The notes under the pieces: generated by a model
Told to the model about the DNA's origin: nothing
The model's database searches: none
Seen by the model: only the letters and a program-made list of their open reading frames with translations
Part shown: one piece after another, positions 18,047 through 26,839 of the stretch
How the letters are laid out: every line of letters begins with the position of its first letter
How positions within the stretch are numbered: the first letter of the stretch is position 1
Made by a program: the position numbers and the translations under genes
Assembly: GCA_024235835.1 (NCBI GenBank)
Contig: JACKLQ010000002.1
Coordinates: 806,001-870,000, forward strand
Source of the DNA: Thiobacillus sp.
GTDB taxonomy: Bacteria; Pseudomonadota; Gammaproteobacteria; Burkholderiales; Thiobacillaceae
DNA length: 64,000 nt
Direction of reading: 5' to 3'

Positions 18047-19837
18047 CTAAATGCCGCGGGCTTCCAGCCACTCTTCCAGGATCAGGATCTGCCATACCAT
18101 GCGCCCGAAATAGGTGGCGTGGCCTGACATGTGTTCCCGGCGAATATGGTCCACATACGCGGGTTGCAGGATGCCCCGACCCTTGAAGGCATCGAAGCGG
18201 GCCTCAACCCGTTCCCGCAGGGGGGCATAGTCCTTTGCCCACAGGCCGAAGGGCAGGCCGAAGCCGTGCTTGCTCTTGTTGATGATCTCGTCGGGCAGGA
18301 AGCCCGTCAGGGCCTTCTTGAAGAACCAGCGCAGGTATTGTCCCTTGACCTTCCAGTCCGGGGGGACTTCGCCGGAGAAGTCCACCATGGCATCGTCCAG
18401 CAAGGGGTAGCGCACCTCGATGCCGGCCGCCTCGGTCATGCCCCCCACCTTGCGCAGGTCGTTGTCCGCCAGGGTGAACTTCAGGTCCAGGTGCAGCATG
18501 CGGTTGATGAAGGAATCGCTGTCCGCACGGTCATAAACCTCCTTCAGCCAGGCTGCGGGCTGCCCCGTGTCGACGCTGGCGAGGAAGTCCGGCGCGAACA
18601 TTTCACCCAGGGGCTGCCGGTAGATGAAGTTGTAGGACTCCATGCGTTCCGGCAGGGGGACGTTGGCCTGGCGGATATAGCTCTGGGCCTTGCGGAAGGG
18701 TGCCAGGGCAGACAGGCCCGGAAAATGGGCCAGGGGCTCGATGAGGGTCTTGCGCAGGGGTGTGGGCAGCAGGTGGTAAGCCTCGAACACCTTTTGCTTG
18801 GCATAGCGTTCGTTGCCGCCGAAGATTTCGTCGCCCCCGTCCCCGGCCAGCATGACCCTGTACCCGTCCGCGGCGGCCAGTCGGGCACAGAAATATGTGG
18901 GTACGGCCGATTCGTTGGCGAAGGGTTCGTCGTAATGCCGGGCTATGAGGGGAATGGCATCCAGCACATCCGCCTGCTGCAGGTAGTACTCCCTGGAGTC
19001 CAGGCCGAAGCGCTTGGCAGCGATGCGGGCGTATTCCATCTCGTCGAAGCCGCCGGCATCGAAGCCGATGGAATAGGTGCGTCCCTGGCCGGATATTTCC
19101 TTGAGTACGCCGCTGACGGTGGAACTGTCGGTACCGCCCGAGAGGAAGGCCGCCACGTTGTCCTGGCCCCAGGCGCGTTCCACGCCCTGCCGCAGCAGGG
19201 TGTGGAACCGCTTGGACTGGGCATCAAAATCATCTCGTGGCTCATCCTGGTACTCCAGGGCCCAGTAGTAGCCCGTGCTGACCTGGCCTTTGCGCCATTG
19301 CATCCATTGGGCCGGCAGCAGTTTCCTCACGCCCTTGAACACGCTGCCCGGCGCTGGCACCTGGAAGAAATAGATGAAATTGAACAGGCCTTGGGGGTCC
19401 AGATCCCTGCCCGCTGCCGGGTGGCTGGCCACCATGTCCGCCTGGCTGGCGAACACCAGGCCCTCCGGGGTGGCTGCATAGGCCAGCTTTTCCGCGCCGA
19501 TGCGGTCCAGGGCCAGGAATGCACTCTGGTCCGCCAGGTCCAGGATGGCCAGGCTGAAATTGCCGTGGACGTGCTTCGGCGTTTCCTTGCCATGCTGGCG
19601 CCAAAGCCGCAGCAGGTTCCCGGCGGGGGAGGGCGCTTCGCCTACCATGAACGGACGGCCGCTGATGGCCGCCACCAGGCTGCCCTCCCTGGCCACGGAA
19701 AGGCTGGCGGCCAGGCCCAGGCCGTTGTCGGTCAATACATGTCGGGGACGGGCGACGCTGCACGGGGCAAGCATGTCCTCCAGGGCGAGGGCGGCCTCAT
19801 GGCCGCCATGCCCCAGCCAGCCGGCGAGGCGATGCAT
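18047..19837 (-). CDS. Asparagine-synthase-like amidotransferase without the glutaminase cysteine
   Basis: A 596-residue protein related to AsnB and to the amidotransferases of XrtA loci. The N-terminal glutaminase-like domain begins MHRLAGWLG: residue 2 is His, where class II amidotransferases need Cys. The C-terminal synthetase domain keeps the PP-loop (FLSGGTDSSTVSGVL), VMLAGDGGDEIFGGNERYA and EVRYPLLDDAMVDF. The enzyme could still activate a carboxylate with ATP and use free ammonia or another nucleophile. It is convergent with the polysaccharide operon, so it is not on the same transcript. No better start is visible; upstream codons run into the end of the previous gene. Confidence 0.85.
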   Translation of the reverse strand: MHRLAGWLGHGGHEAALALEDMLAPCSVARPRHVLTDNGLGLAASLSVAREGSLVAAISGRPFMVGEAPSPAGNLLRLWRQHGKETPKHVHGNFSLAILDLADQSAFLALDRIGAEKLAYAATPEGLVFASQADMVASHPAAGRDLDPQGLFNFIYFFQVPAPGSVFKGVRKLLPAQWMQWRKGQVSTGYYWALEYQDEPRDDFDAQSKRFHTLLRQGVERAWGQDNVAAFLSGGTDSSTVSGVLKEISGQGRTYSIGFDAGGFDEMEYARIAAKRFGLDSREYYLQQADVLDAIPLIARHYDEPFANESAVPTYFCARLAAADGYRVMLAGDGGDEIFGGNERYAKQKVFEAYHLLPTPLRKTLIEPLAHFPGLSALAPFRKAQSYIRQANVPLPERMESYNFIYRQPLGEMFAPDFLASVDTGQPAAWLKEVYDRADSDSFINRMLHLDLKFTLADNDLRKVGGMTEAAGIEVRYPLLDDAMVDFSGEVPPDWKVKGQYLRWFFKKALTGFLPDEIINKSKHGFGLPFGLWAKDYAPLRERVEARFDAFKGRGILQPAYVDHIRREHMSGHATYFGRMVWQILILEEWLEARGI

Positions 19838-19850
19838 TAGAACTCCAGTG

Positions 19851-20330
19851 TCACGGTTTGGGTGGGATCAATGGCGCCTTGGGGTAGCCCGCGGCGTCCA
19901 GCATGCTGCCCCAGGAAGAGGCTTCGAATCCCTTCTGGTGGGCCTTGCCCACAACCAGCACCGGCACATGCAGGGCGCCCGTCAGCTTCTTGACCTCCAC
20001 GGCATATTCGGGCTCCTTGGAGGGGTCCTTGTGCTGGTAGGGAATGCCACGCTGGTTCAGGAATGACCGCGCTTCGTCGCACAGGATGCCGCATTCGCCG
20101 CCGTAGAGGATCACGGGGCTCTTCTCCCGGGCCATCTTGGTCTCGAAGGACTCCTTGTCCACCTCCACGACGTTGCCCTTGCCGGACAGGGTCTTTACCT
20201 GCTTCACGGTAGATGCAGGGGGGCGATCGGTGTAATGCACGCCACCGGCAGGGTCCACCCAGCGGTAGACCTCGGCGGCCTGGGCGATGCTTGTGACAGC
20301 AAAAAACAGTATTGATGCGGCCCTGATCAT
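19851..20330 (-). CDS. Exported DUF4124 plus glutaredoxin-like protein with CX3C
   Basis: A 159-residue secreted protein. After a signal peptide (MIRAASILFFAVTSIAQA-AE) comes a DUF4124 segment (VYRWVDPAGGVHYTDRPP), then a glutaredoxin-like fold with VILYGGEC-GILC (Cys80 and Cys84), LNQRGIPYQHKDPS and a cis-Pro loop GALHVPVLVVG. The cysteine pair is spaced by three residues rather than the usual two. The start codon is the ATG at 20330; a GTG immediately upstream is possible. It ends 13 bases before the amidotransferase gene. Function, perhaps a periplasmic thiol role, is inferred from fold alone. Confidence 0.8.
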   Translation of the reverse strand: MIRAASILFFAVTSIAQAAEVYRWVDPAGGVHYTDRPPASTVKQVKTLSGKGNVVEVDKESFETKMAREKSPVILYGGECGILCDEARSFLNQRGIPYQHKDPSKEPEYAVEVKKLTGALHVPVLVVGKAHQKGFEASSWGSMLDAAGYPKAPLIPPKP

Positions 20331-20421
20331 CACGGTTCTCCCGAGTGTTTGTTCCAGATTCTAGAAGCCGCGTTACTCAACGCACAAGCGCGGGGGGGCC
20401 ATCGCTCCTGGCGACGGGGGG

Positions 20422-22461
20422 TCAGCTCATGCCGTTGTGCCGCAGCAGGGCGTCTATGGTGGGCTCCCGGCCCCGGAAAGCCTTGAAGGACTCGATGGCC
20501 GGCCGGGCGCCGCCCTGGGCCAGGATCTCGCTCCAGAAGCGGTGGCCGATCTCCGGGTTCAGCACGCCGCCGACCTGGCCATTCTCCTCGAACAGGCTGT
20601 AGGCGTCCGCAGAAAGCACCTCCGCCCACTTGTAGCTGTAATAGCCCGCTGCGTAGCCGCCGGCGAAGATGTGGGAGAAGTTGTTGGGGAAGCGGTTGTA
20701 GGCCGGCGGGATCACCACGGCCACCCGGGCGCGGATCTCGTTCAGCAACTCCAGGGCGGTCTTGCCCGGGGGCAGGTCGTGGTGGAGGTGCATGTCGAAC
20801 AGGGCGAACTCGATCTGGCGCAGGGTCTGCATGCCCGCCTGGAAGTTCTTGGCGGCAAGCAGCTTGTCGAACAGAGCCTTGGGCATCTGCTCGCCGGTGT
20901 CGATGTGGGCGGTCATGTGGCGCACCACGTCCCACTCCCAGCAGAAGTTCTCCATGAACTGGCTGGGCAGTTCCACCGCGTCCCATTCCACCCCGTTGAT
21001 GCCGGACACGCCCAGATCCTCCACTTTGGTGAGGAGGTGGTGCAGGCCGTGGCCGAACTCGTGGAACAGGGTGATGACGTCGTCATGGGTGAGCAGGGCC
21101 GGCTTGCCGCCCACGCTGCGGCTGTTGTTGCAGTTCAGATAGGCCACCGGGGTCTGGATGCCAGTTTCCTTTCGCCTACGGGTGATGGCATCGTCCATCC
21201 AGGCGCCGCCCCGCTTGGTGTCCCGGGCGTGGAGGTCCAGGTAAAACTGGCCGATGAGTTGTCCCTGCTTGTCTTTCAGGGCAAAGAACTGCACGTCCTC
21301 ATGCCACACGGGCGCCTGGTCTTCGCGGATTTCCAGGCCGTACAGGGTCTCGATGACCCGGAACAGGCCCGCCAGCACCTTGGGTTCCTGGAAGTACTGC
21401 TTCACCTCGGTTTCGGAATAGGCGTAACGGGCCTCCCGCAGCTTCTCGCTGGCGTAGGCCGTGTCCCAGGCCTGGAGGTCCGCCAGGCCCAGCTCGGCAG
21501 CGGCAAAGGCCCGTAGCTCGGCCATGTCCTTCTCGCCGTAGGGCTTGGCCCGGGTGGCCAGGTTTTCCAGGAAGGCCAAGACCTCCTGGGGGGTTTCCGC
21601 CATCTTGGGTTCCAGGGATACCTGGGCGTAGGTGTGGAAACCCAGCATCCTGGCGGCTTCCTGGCGCAGTTCCAGGATGCGGCGGATGAGGTCCGTGTTG
21701 TCCAGTTCTGGCGGGCCGAATTCCGAGGCCCGGGTGACATAGGCCCGGTACATCTCTTCCCGCAATGCCCGGTTGGAACAGAACTGCATGACGGGCAGGA
21801 ATGAGGGGGCCTGGAGGTTCAGTTTCCAGCCGGCCTTGCCGTCCGCCTCGGCCATTTCGGCGAACATGGCCTTGGCATCCGCCGGCAAGCCTTCCAGTTC
21901 CGCCTCGTCCTCGATGAGCTTGGACCAGGCCTTGGTGGCATCCAGCAGGTTCTCCTCGAACTTGGCGGACAGCTTGGCCAGTTCCTCCTGGATTTCCATG
22001 AAGCGGGGTTTCTTGTCCTCCGGCAGTTCAGCGCCGCCCAGGCGGAAATCCCGCAGTTCGTTGTCCAGGATCTTCTTTCTCGCTGTGTTCAGGCTGGTGG
22101 CTTCCGCACTGGCGGCCAGGGCCTTGAACTGGCGGAACAGGCCCTCGTGCTGGCCAAGTTCGGCGTAGTACTGGGTGATCTTGGGCAGGTTGGCGTTGTA
22201 CACCTCCCGCAGTTCCGGGCTGTCCAGCACCGAGTGCAGGTGGGAAACCTGGCCCCAGGCCCGGGACAGGCGTTCGTTGGCGTCCTCCAGGGGTTGCACG
22301 AAACTGGCCCAGGCGGGGGCCACATCCCCAGCCGTCAGGCGGGCCACCAGGGCACGGTTCTCGGTCAGCAACTCATCCACTGCGGGTGTGACGTGTTCGG
22401 GTTTGATTTCGGCGTAACGGGGCAGGCCGGAGAAGTCGAGCAAGGGATTCATGGTTTTCAT
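20422..22461 (-). CDS. prlC: Oligopeptidase A (M3 metallopeptidase)
   Basis: Cytoplasmic zinc oligopeptidase that degrades short peptides such as cleaved signal peptides. About 680 residues with the M3 zinc motif HEFGHGLHH (HEXXH) and the downstream Glu region WDAVELPSQFMENFCWEWD. Further family blocks are FYLDLHARDTKRGGAWMD and SHIFAGGYAAGYYSYKWAEVLSAD. Two close ATGs (22461, MKTMNPLL; 22452, MNPLLDF) are possible; neither has a strong ribosome site, and the upstream codons to 22503 look noncoding. Divergent from the carbonic anhydrase gene. Confidence 0.95.
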   Translation of the reverse strand: MKTMNPLLDFSGLPRYAEIKPEHVTPAVDELLTENRALVARLTAGDVAPAWASFVQPLEDANERLSRAWGQVSHLHSVLDSPELREVYNANLPKITQYYAELGQHEGLFRQFKALAASAEATSLNTARKKILDNELRDFRLGGAELPEDKKPRFMEIQEELAKLSAKFEENLLDATKAWSKLIEDEAELEGLPADAKAMFAEMAEADGKAGWKLNLQAPSFLPVMQFCSNRALREEMYRAYVTRASEFGPPELDNTDLIRRILELRQEAARMLGFHTYAQVSLEPKMAETPQEVLAFLENLATRAKPYGEKDMAELRAFAAAELGLADLQAWDTAYASEKLREARYAYSETEVKQYFQEPKVLAGLFRVIETLYGLEIREDQAPVWHEDVQFFALKDKQGQLIGQFYLDLHARDTKRGGAWMDDAITRRRKETGIQTPVAYLNCNNSRSVGGKPALLTHDDVITLFHEFGHGLHHLLTKVEDLGVSGINGVEWDAVELPSQFMENFCWEWDVVRHMTAHIDTGEQMPKALFDKLLAAKNFQAGMQTLRQIEFALFDMHLHHDLPPGKTALELLNEIRARVAVVIPPAYNRFPNNFSHIFAGGYAAGYYSYKWAEVLSADAYSLFEENGQVGGVLNPEIGHRFWSEILAQGGARPAIESFKAFRGREPTIDALLRHNGMS

Positions 22462-22523
22462 GGTGTGAGGGGGTTGGCTTCTATACTTGCGGCCATTACG
22501 CAAATTTTCCAGAGCCTGTCTGC

Positions 22524-23057
22524 ATGGCCATTGAAAGCTACCGCGACTTTACTCCCCAACTGGGCAGGGAGGTGTTCATCCACCCCACGGCCACGGTCAT
22601 TGGCGACGTGGCGATCGGCGACCAGGCCTCCCTCTGGCCCAACGTGGTGGTGCGGGGGGATGTGAACAGCATCCGCATCGGTCCGCGCAGCAACATCCAG
22701 GATGGCTCTATCCTCCATGTCAGCCACCGCAGAGCCAGCGACCCTGATGGCGCGTCTTTGGTGCTAGGGCGGGACGTGAGCGTGGGCCACGGCGTCATCC
22801 TGCATGGCTGCACCATCCATGACGAATGCCTCATCGGCATGGGTGCCCTGGTGATGGACAAAGCGGTGCTGGAGCCCCGGGTATTGCTGGGAGCCGGCAG
22901 CCTGGTGCCCGAGGGGCGGGTGCTGCAATCCGGCTGGCTGTATCTGGGCCGGCCGGTCCAGCAGGTGCGCCTCCTGACGCCTGAAGAGCTGGACTACTTC
23001 GCCTATCTGGCGGACGGCTACGTGAAACTGGCGGGGGACTATCTCGCCAGACCCTAG
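22524..23057 (+). CDS. Gamma-class carbonic anhydrase-like hexapeptide-repeat protein (YrdA/PaaY)
   Basis: A 177-residue left-handed beta-helix protein with hexapeptide repeats (VFIHPTATVIGDVAIGD, ASLWPNVVVRGDVNSIRIG, NIQDGSILHVSH, VSVGHGVILHGCTI). Histidines in ILHVSHRR and SVGHGVILHGC match the zinc ligands of gamma carbonic anhydrases of the YrdA/PaaY group. Activity as an anhydrase or acyl-CoA-related enzyme cannot be told from sequence. The stop overlaps the stop of the convergent next gene by four bases. Confidence 0.92.
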   Translation: MAIESYRDFTPQLGREVFIHPTATVIGDVAIGDQASLWPNVVVRGDVNSIRIGPRSNIQDGSILHVSHRRASDPDGASLVLGRDVSVGHGVILHGCTIHDECLIGMGALVMDKAVLEPRVLLGAGSLVPEGRVLQSGWLYLGRPVQQVRLLTPEELDYFAYLADGYVKLAGDYLARP

Positions 23058-23755
23058 TTGCGAAGGGTGGCGGGGGACGTCGTGCCGTAGGACGAGGCGG
23101 ATGCCGGTTGGAACACGGTCAGGCCCGGGAAGTTGTTCGGGTCTTCCCATGCCTGGATGAGTCTTAGCAGTGTGTTGGGGTCCGCCGCCTTGTTGAACAG
23201 GGCCTGGGTCCTGGGGTCCAGGGGGGCAGTAAGCCATTTGCCCCAGGTTTCCGGATTGGCGGCAGTGAGCAGGATGTTCCAGGGCTTGGGGTCCAGGGGC
23301 AGCATCACCCAGCGCATGAATTTCCCGGGGTCGAACAGGGTTGCATTGATCGCCGTGACGAACTGGGGCTCTGCCAGGGCGTTGGCCCACTTTTCGTAGA
23401 TGATGGGGTCGGTCCATTCCAGGTAGTTCTTCACCATGTCTGGTTCCAGCAGGCTGTCGGCAGTCCGGACATAGGTTTGGGGGTCCAGGCCCCGATGGGC
23501 GAATTCCAGCCAGATGCCTGGCTCGCTGAACACCTCCAGCCAGGGCAGGAAGTTGGCGGGCGCCTTGAAGGCCCAGCCATTGGTGGTGAAATCCGTGCAT
23601 CGATCGGCCCAGCGTTGCACCTGGGGCGACGGACCCGGGACTTCATCGCCGGGGGAGGCGGCGGTGTTGGCAGGAGTGTCGATGGGGGCATCCGCGGCAG
23701 CCCAGGTGGCAGGCCCCAGCAAGGCCAGGCAAATAACGAGGATATGAGGTTTCAT
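23054..23755 (-). CDS. Exported protein with degenerate tandem Asp-Pro/Trp repeats, unidentified
   Basis: A 233-residue protein with a signal peptide (MKPHILVICLALLGPATWAAAD). The mature part has no domain I recognise but shows a degenerate repeat of about 17-20 residues built on (D/E)P-x-x-(W/Y/F), for example GLDPQTYVRTADSLLEPDMV, LDPKPWNILLTAANPETW and LDPRTQALFNKAADPNTL. These look like short paired helices, as in TPR-like or PsiF-like small solenoids. It is probably periplasmic. Neighbours give no clue to its job. Confidence 0.75.
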   Translation of the reverse strand: MKPHILVICLALLGPATWAAADAPIDTPANTAASPGDEVPGPSPQVQRWADRCTDFTTNGWAFKAPANFLPWLEVFSEPGIWLEFAHRGLDPQTYVRTADSLLEPDMVKNYLEWTDPIIYEKWANALAEPQFVTAINATLFDPGKFMRWVMLPLDPKPWNILLTAANPETWGKWLTAPLDPRTQALFNKAADPNTLLRLIQAWEDPNNFPGLTVFQPASASSYGTTSPATLRN

Positions 23756-23770
23756 GAGTGGCTTTCCGGC

Positions 23771-24532
23771 CTAGCCCGAAGGCTCGCTGCCTTGATGGAT
23801 ACGCCGCTTGTGACGGTTCAGGCTGGAGGTAAGTTCCGAAAGGATTTCCCCCGCCGCGTGGATGACCTGATTGGGCGAGAAGCCGCAATGACGCATCTCC
23901 CGGTAGAAGGCCCGGGCCAGCATGCCCGCCACCCGGTCCGGCTCGTGGGCCGACAGGGAGACCACGTTGAAGGCGTCCTGGCTGCCTTCCAGGGTGAAGG
24001 CCATCTGGGCCAGGCGGGAATCCAGCAGCCGGTCCAGGCGTCCCATCTGGATGGCACGCCCCACCAGCAGGGCGGCGAGCTCGGCATAAGCCAGGTCCGC
24101 GGTGCTGAAGGTGGACCTCCCCACGGGACCACTGATGTTGAGCACGCCTGCCGGGGCACTGGCCACGGGTACGGGGCAGGCCATGAAACTGCCGCCTTCC
24201 TGGGCGTGGCGGGCCGCCTGTTTCCAGGCGGAGCGCTCGATGCGCGTCACCCGCAGGGACTTGCCGCTGGCCAGTACCTGGCCGGCAATGCCCTGACCCG
24301 GCGCCACTTCCTCCTTCCAGGCCATCTCCGGCAGTTCGCCATAAAGGGCCGCCAGGCGCAGGCGGGTAGTTTTTTCCGGGCCGGTGTCCAGCAACATGAG
24401 GGATACCCGCCGGGCGGACATCAGGTCGCCCACGATGCAGGTGAGGCGATAGAGGTTGTCGGTGAACTGGCCGGTCACCTCGAAACCGGCCAGCTCGGTC
24501 AGCTTGTCTAGCCGCAATGTGGAACTGGGCAC
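23771..24532 (-). CDS. GAF-domain sensor-like protein
   Basis: A 253-residue cytoplasmic protein. Residues about 15-165 form a GAF domain (RLTCIVGDLMSARRVSLMLLD, APGQGIAGQVLASGKSLRV, SFMACPVPVASAPAGVLNISG). A helical extension follows (LDSRLAQMAFTLEGSQDAFNVV), ending in a basic tail with no enzymatic output domain. Such proteins may sense a small ligand and act by protein contact. It starts 71 bases after the end of the cnoX-like gene in the same direction, so co-transcription is possible. Confidence 0.82.
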   Translation of the reverse strand: MPSSTLRLDKLTELAGFEVTGQFTDNLYRLTCIVGDLMSARRVSLMLLDTGPEKTTRLRLAALYGELPEMAWKEEVAPGQGIAGQVLASGKSLRVTRIERSAWKQAARHAQEGGSFMACPVPVASAPAGVLNISGPVGRSTFSTADLAYAELAALLVGRAIQMGRLDRLLDSRLAQMAFTLEGSQDAFNVVSLSAHEPDRVAGMLARAFYREMRHCGFSPNQVIHAAGEILSELTSSLNRHKRRIHQGSEPSG

Positions 24533-24603
24533 CCTGGACTCCCGCGCAGACGACCGCTGAAGCTTAGGCCGTGACGGGGGGTTGCGCCACCCTTCCCCGG
24601 GGC

Positions 24604-25458
24604 TCAGTTCAGTGCACTGGCCAGCTTGCGGCGGTATTCGGAGACCAGGGGGTGGCCACCCAGCAGATTGAATACGGCCAGAATCTGCTTGCGGGCCGCC
24701 TCCTCGTTCCAGGCGCGGTCCAGGCGCACCATTTCCAGCAATTCGTCCAGGCCTTCTCCGTGGCGGCCCCGGGCCACCAGCAGGTTGGCCAGGTCAAGGC
24801 GGGCCTCCATGTCGTCCGGCTGGGCGGCGATGCGGTCCCGCAGTTCCTGCTCGTTGCCACCCTCCTGGCCGCCGTGGGCAAAGCTCAGGCGGGCCAGGAG
24901 CTGCTGCACCCGCTCGTCCATCTGGGTCACGGAGGCCAGGCTGTCCAGGAGGCGTTTCGCTTCGTCCAACTGGTTCAGCTCCAGCAGAATCTCGGCGGCG
25001 TCGATGCGGATATGCTCGTTCTGCATGTCCAGCTTGGAGGCTTCCCCCAGGATTTGCAGAGCGCCAGCCAGGTCTCCCCCCGCCCGCAGTTCTGCCGCCT
25101 TGGCCCGCAGCTCGTCGGCGGGGGAGGGGAGGATGCGGGCCAGGAATTCCCGCACGGCGGACTCGGGCTGGGCACCTGAGAACTGGTCCACGATGCGTCC
25201 CTGGTAAACGGCCTTCACGTCGGGAATGCCCCGTACGCCGAACTGGGCCGCCAGTTCCTGGTTGTCGTCGGCGTTCACCTTGGCCAGGATGAACCTGCCC
25301 TGGAATTCCTCCGCCAGCTTTTCCAGGATGGGCTTCAGGGACTTGCAGGGGCCGCACCAGGGGGCCCAGAAATCCACCACCACCGGCACCTGTTGCGAGC
25401 CATCCATGACGATGCTCTGGAAATTGCCGGCGTCCACGTCGTATGCAAACTGTCCCAT
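24604..25458 (-). CDS. cnoX: Thioredoxin-fold co-chaperone CnoX/YbbN
   Basis: A 284-residue protein: thioredoxin domain at residues 1-110 with the CGPC active site (Cys35, Cys38 in FWAPWCGPCK), followed by TPR-like helices (ELRAKAAELRAGGDLAGAL, AAEILLELNQLDEAKRLL). This is the layout of CnoX (YbbN), which holds unfolded proteins under oxidative stress and hands them to GroEL. E. coli CnoX has lost one active-site Cys; here both are kept, as in many other proteobacteria, so it may also be a reductase. A good start context with AAGGATT upstream. Confidence 0.92.
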   Translation of the reverse strand: MGQFAYDVDAGNFQSIVMDGSQQVPVVVDFWAPWCGPCKSLKPILEKLAEEFQGRFILAKVNADDNQELAAQFGVRGIPDVKAVYQGRIVDQFSGAQPESAVREFLARILPSPADELRAKAAELRAGGDLAGALQILGEASKLDMQNEHIRIDAAEILLELNQLDEAKRLLDSLASVTQMDERVQQLLARLSFAHGGQEGGNEQELRDRIAAQPDDMEARLDLANLLVARGRHGEGLDELLEMVRLDRAWNEEAARKQILAVFNLLGGHPLVSEYRRKLASALN

Positions 25459-25505
25459 GGGAATCCTTTGGTCTTTCTAGGGGTTCAATTACGGATCATA
25501 TGAAG

Positions 25506-25533
25506 CCGGCCCGCCGGAGTTCAAGCGGGCCGG
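25506..25533. terminator. GC-rich hairpin after the pyrimidine cluster
   Basis: CCGGCCCGC and GCGGGCCGG form a perfect nine-base stem around a ten-base loop, just beyond the stop of the dihydroorotase-like gene (minus strand). There is no T-run, so it may be a terminator-like pause or a messenger-stabilising structure rather than a classical intrinsic terminator. Confidence 0.4.
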
Positions 25534-25552
25534 TTGAGGGGCAAGCGCGGGG

Positions 25553-26839
25553 CTACCGCTTGTAGTCCAGGTGGCCGTCGATGAGGGTGTAGCGCACCCG
25601 GCCCTGGACCTCCAGGCCCAGGTAGGGGCTGTTCTTGCCCAGGCTGGTGAGGCTGTTCATGGTGACGGTCCAGCAGGCTTCCGGGTCGAACAGGCACAGG
25701 TCCGCCGGTCCGCCGGTACCCAGGTGGCCGCCGGGGACCCCCAGGATGGCCGCCGACCGGTGGGTGATGTAGCCCAGGGCCTGGCTGAGGGGCAGGCCGG
25801 CCTCCCGAGCCCATTTCAGGGTCAGGGGCAGCAGCAGTTCCACACCCGTGGCCCCCGCCTCGCTCTCCTGAAAGGGCAGTTGCTTGTTGTCCTCGTCCAC
25901 CGGGGCGTGGTCCGAGCAGATGGCGTCGATGGTGCCGTCCGCCAGGCCCTGGCGCAGGGCGTCCCGGTCCCGCAGGCTGCGCAGGGGCGGGATCAGGTGG
26001 CAGTTGGAATTGAAGTCCGCCGTGTCCATTTCCGACAGGTGCACGTGATGGATGCCCACGTCGCAGGTGATGGGCAGGCCGTCGTGCTTGGCCCGGCGCA
26101 CCATTTCCACGCCGGCCCGGCTGGAGAGTCGGCACAGGTGTACCCGGGCCTTGGTCTCGCGCACCAGCAGGATGATGGTGGACAGAGCCACGGTCTCCGC
26201 CGGCACGGGAATGGCGGGCAGGCCCAGGCGGGCCGAGACGATGCCGTCGTGGGCCACGCCGCCACGGCCGATGAAGGCGTCCTGGGGGCGCAGCCATACG
26301 GGCAGATCGAAGGTCTTGGCGTATTCCAGGGCCCGCAGCAGGACCTCGGTGTTTTCCATGCGGGCGTTGGCCTGGGTGAAGGCGACGCAGCCCGCCTCGT
26401 TCAGTTCCGCCATCTCCGTCAGGCGTTCCCCCTGGAGCTTCCAGGTGAGGGCGCCCACGGGGTACACCCGGGGGCCGGGCATGTGCTTGGCGCGGAACTT
26501 GAGCATGTCGATGAGGCCGGGCTCGTCCAGGGGCGGGTCCGTGTCCGGCGGGCAGGCCAGGGAGGTGATGCCCCCGGCGGCGGCGGCATGCATCTCGGAC
26601 TCCAGGGTGGCCATGTGTTCGCCCCCGGGCTCCCGCAGGCGCACCGCCAGGTCCACCAGGCCGGGGCACACCACCAGGCCGCTGGCGTCGATGACCTGGT
26701 TGGGGTGGAAATCTGCTGGGCCTGCATCGGGACCGTTTCCCATGCCCACGATGTGGCCCGCCGCCACGAACACGTCCTGAACCTGGTCCAGGCCGCTGGC
26801 CGGGTCGATGACGCGACCATTCCTGATATGAACTTTCAT
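25553..26839 (-). CDS. Dihydroorotase-like protein, predicted noncatalytic (PyrC'/PyrX type)
   Basis: Amidohydrolase-fold protein of 428 residues in the pyrimidine cluster. A true type I dihydroorotase has an HxH metal motif after the first strand (PGLVDxHxHLREPG). Here the sequence is PGLVDLAVRLREPG, with Ala65 and Arg67 in place of the two metal His. Later motifs (IHHVHLSEMD, AICSDHAPVDED) remain. In Pseudomonas, such inactive PyrC' proteins assemble with PyrB and are needed for its structure. The four-base overlap with pyrB fits that partnership. A real dihydroorotase must be encoded elsewhere. Confidence 0.93.
   Translation of the reverse strand: MKVHIRNGRVIDPASGLDQVQDVFVAAGHIVGMGNGPDAGPADFHPNQVIDASGLVVCPGLVDLAVRLREPGGEHMATLESEMHAAAAGGITSLACPPDTDPPLDEPGLIDMLKFRAKHMPGPRVYPVGALTWKLQGERLTEMAELNEAGCVAFTQANARMENTEVLLRALEYAKTFDLPVWLRPQDAFIGRGGVAHDGIVSARLGLPAIPVPAETVALSTIILLVRETKARVHLCRLSSRAGVEMVRRAKHDGLPITCDVGIHHVHLSEMDTADFNSNCHLIPPLRSLRDRDALRQGLADGTIDAICSDHAPVDEDNKQLPFQESEAGATGVELLLPLTLKWAREAGLPLSQALGYITHRSAAILGVPGGHLGTGGPADLCLFDPEACWTVTMNSLTSLGKNSPYLGLEVQGRVRYTLIDGHLDYKR

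Noticed and set aside
18131..19840. 569-codon plus-strand frame opposite the asparagine-synthase-like gene
   Set aside because: No recognisable domains and the opposite strand has PP-loop and other conserved motifs.
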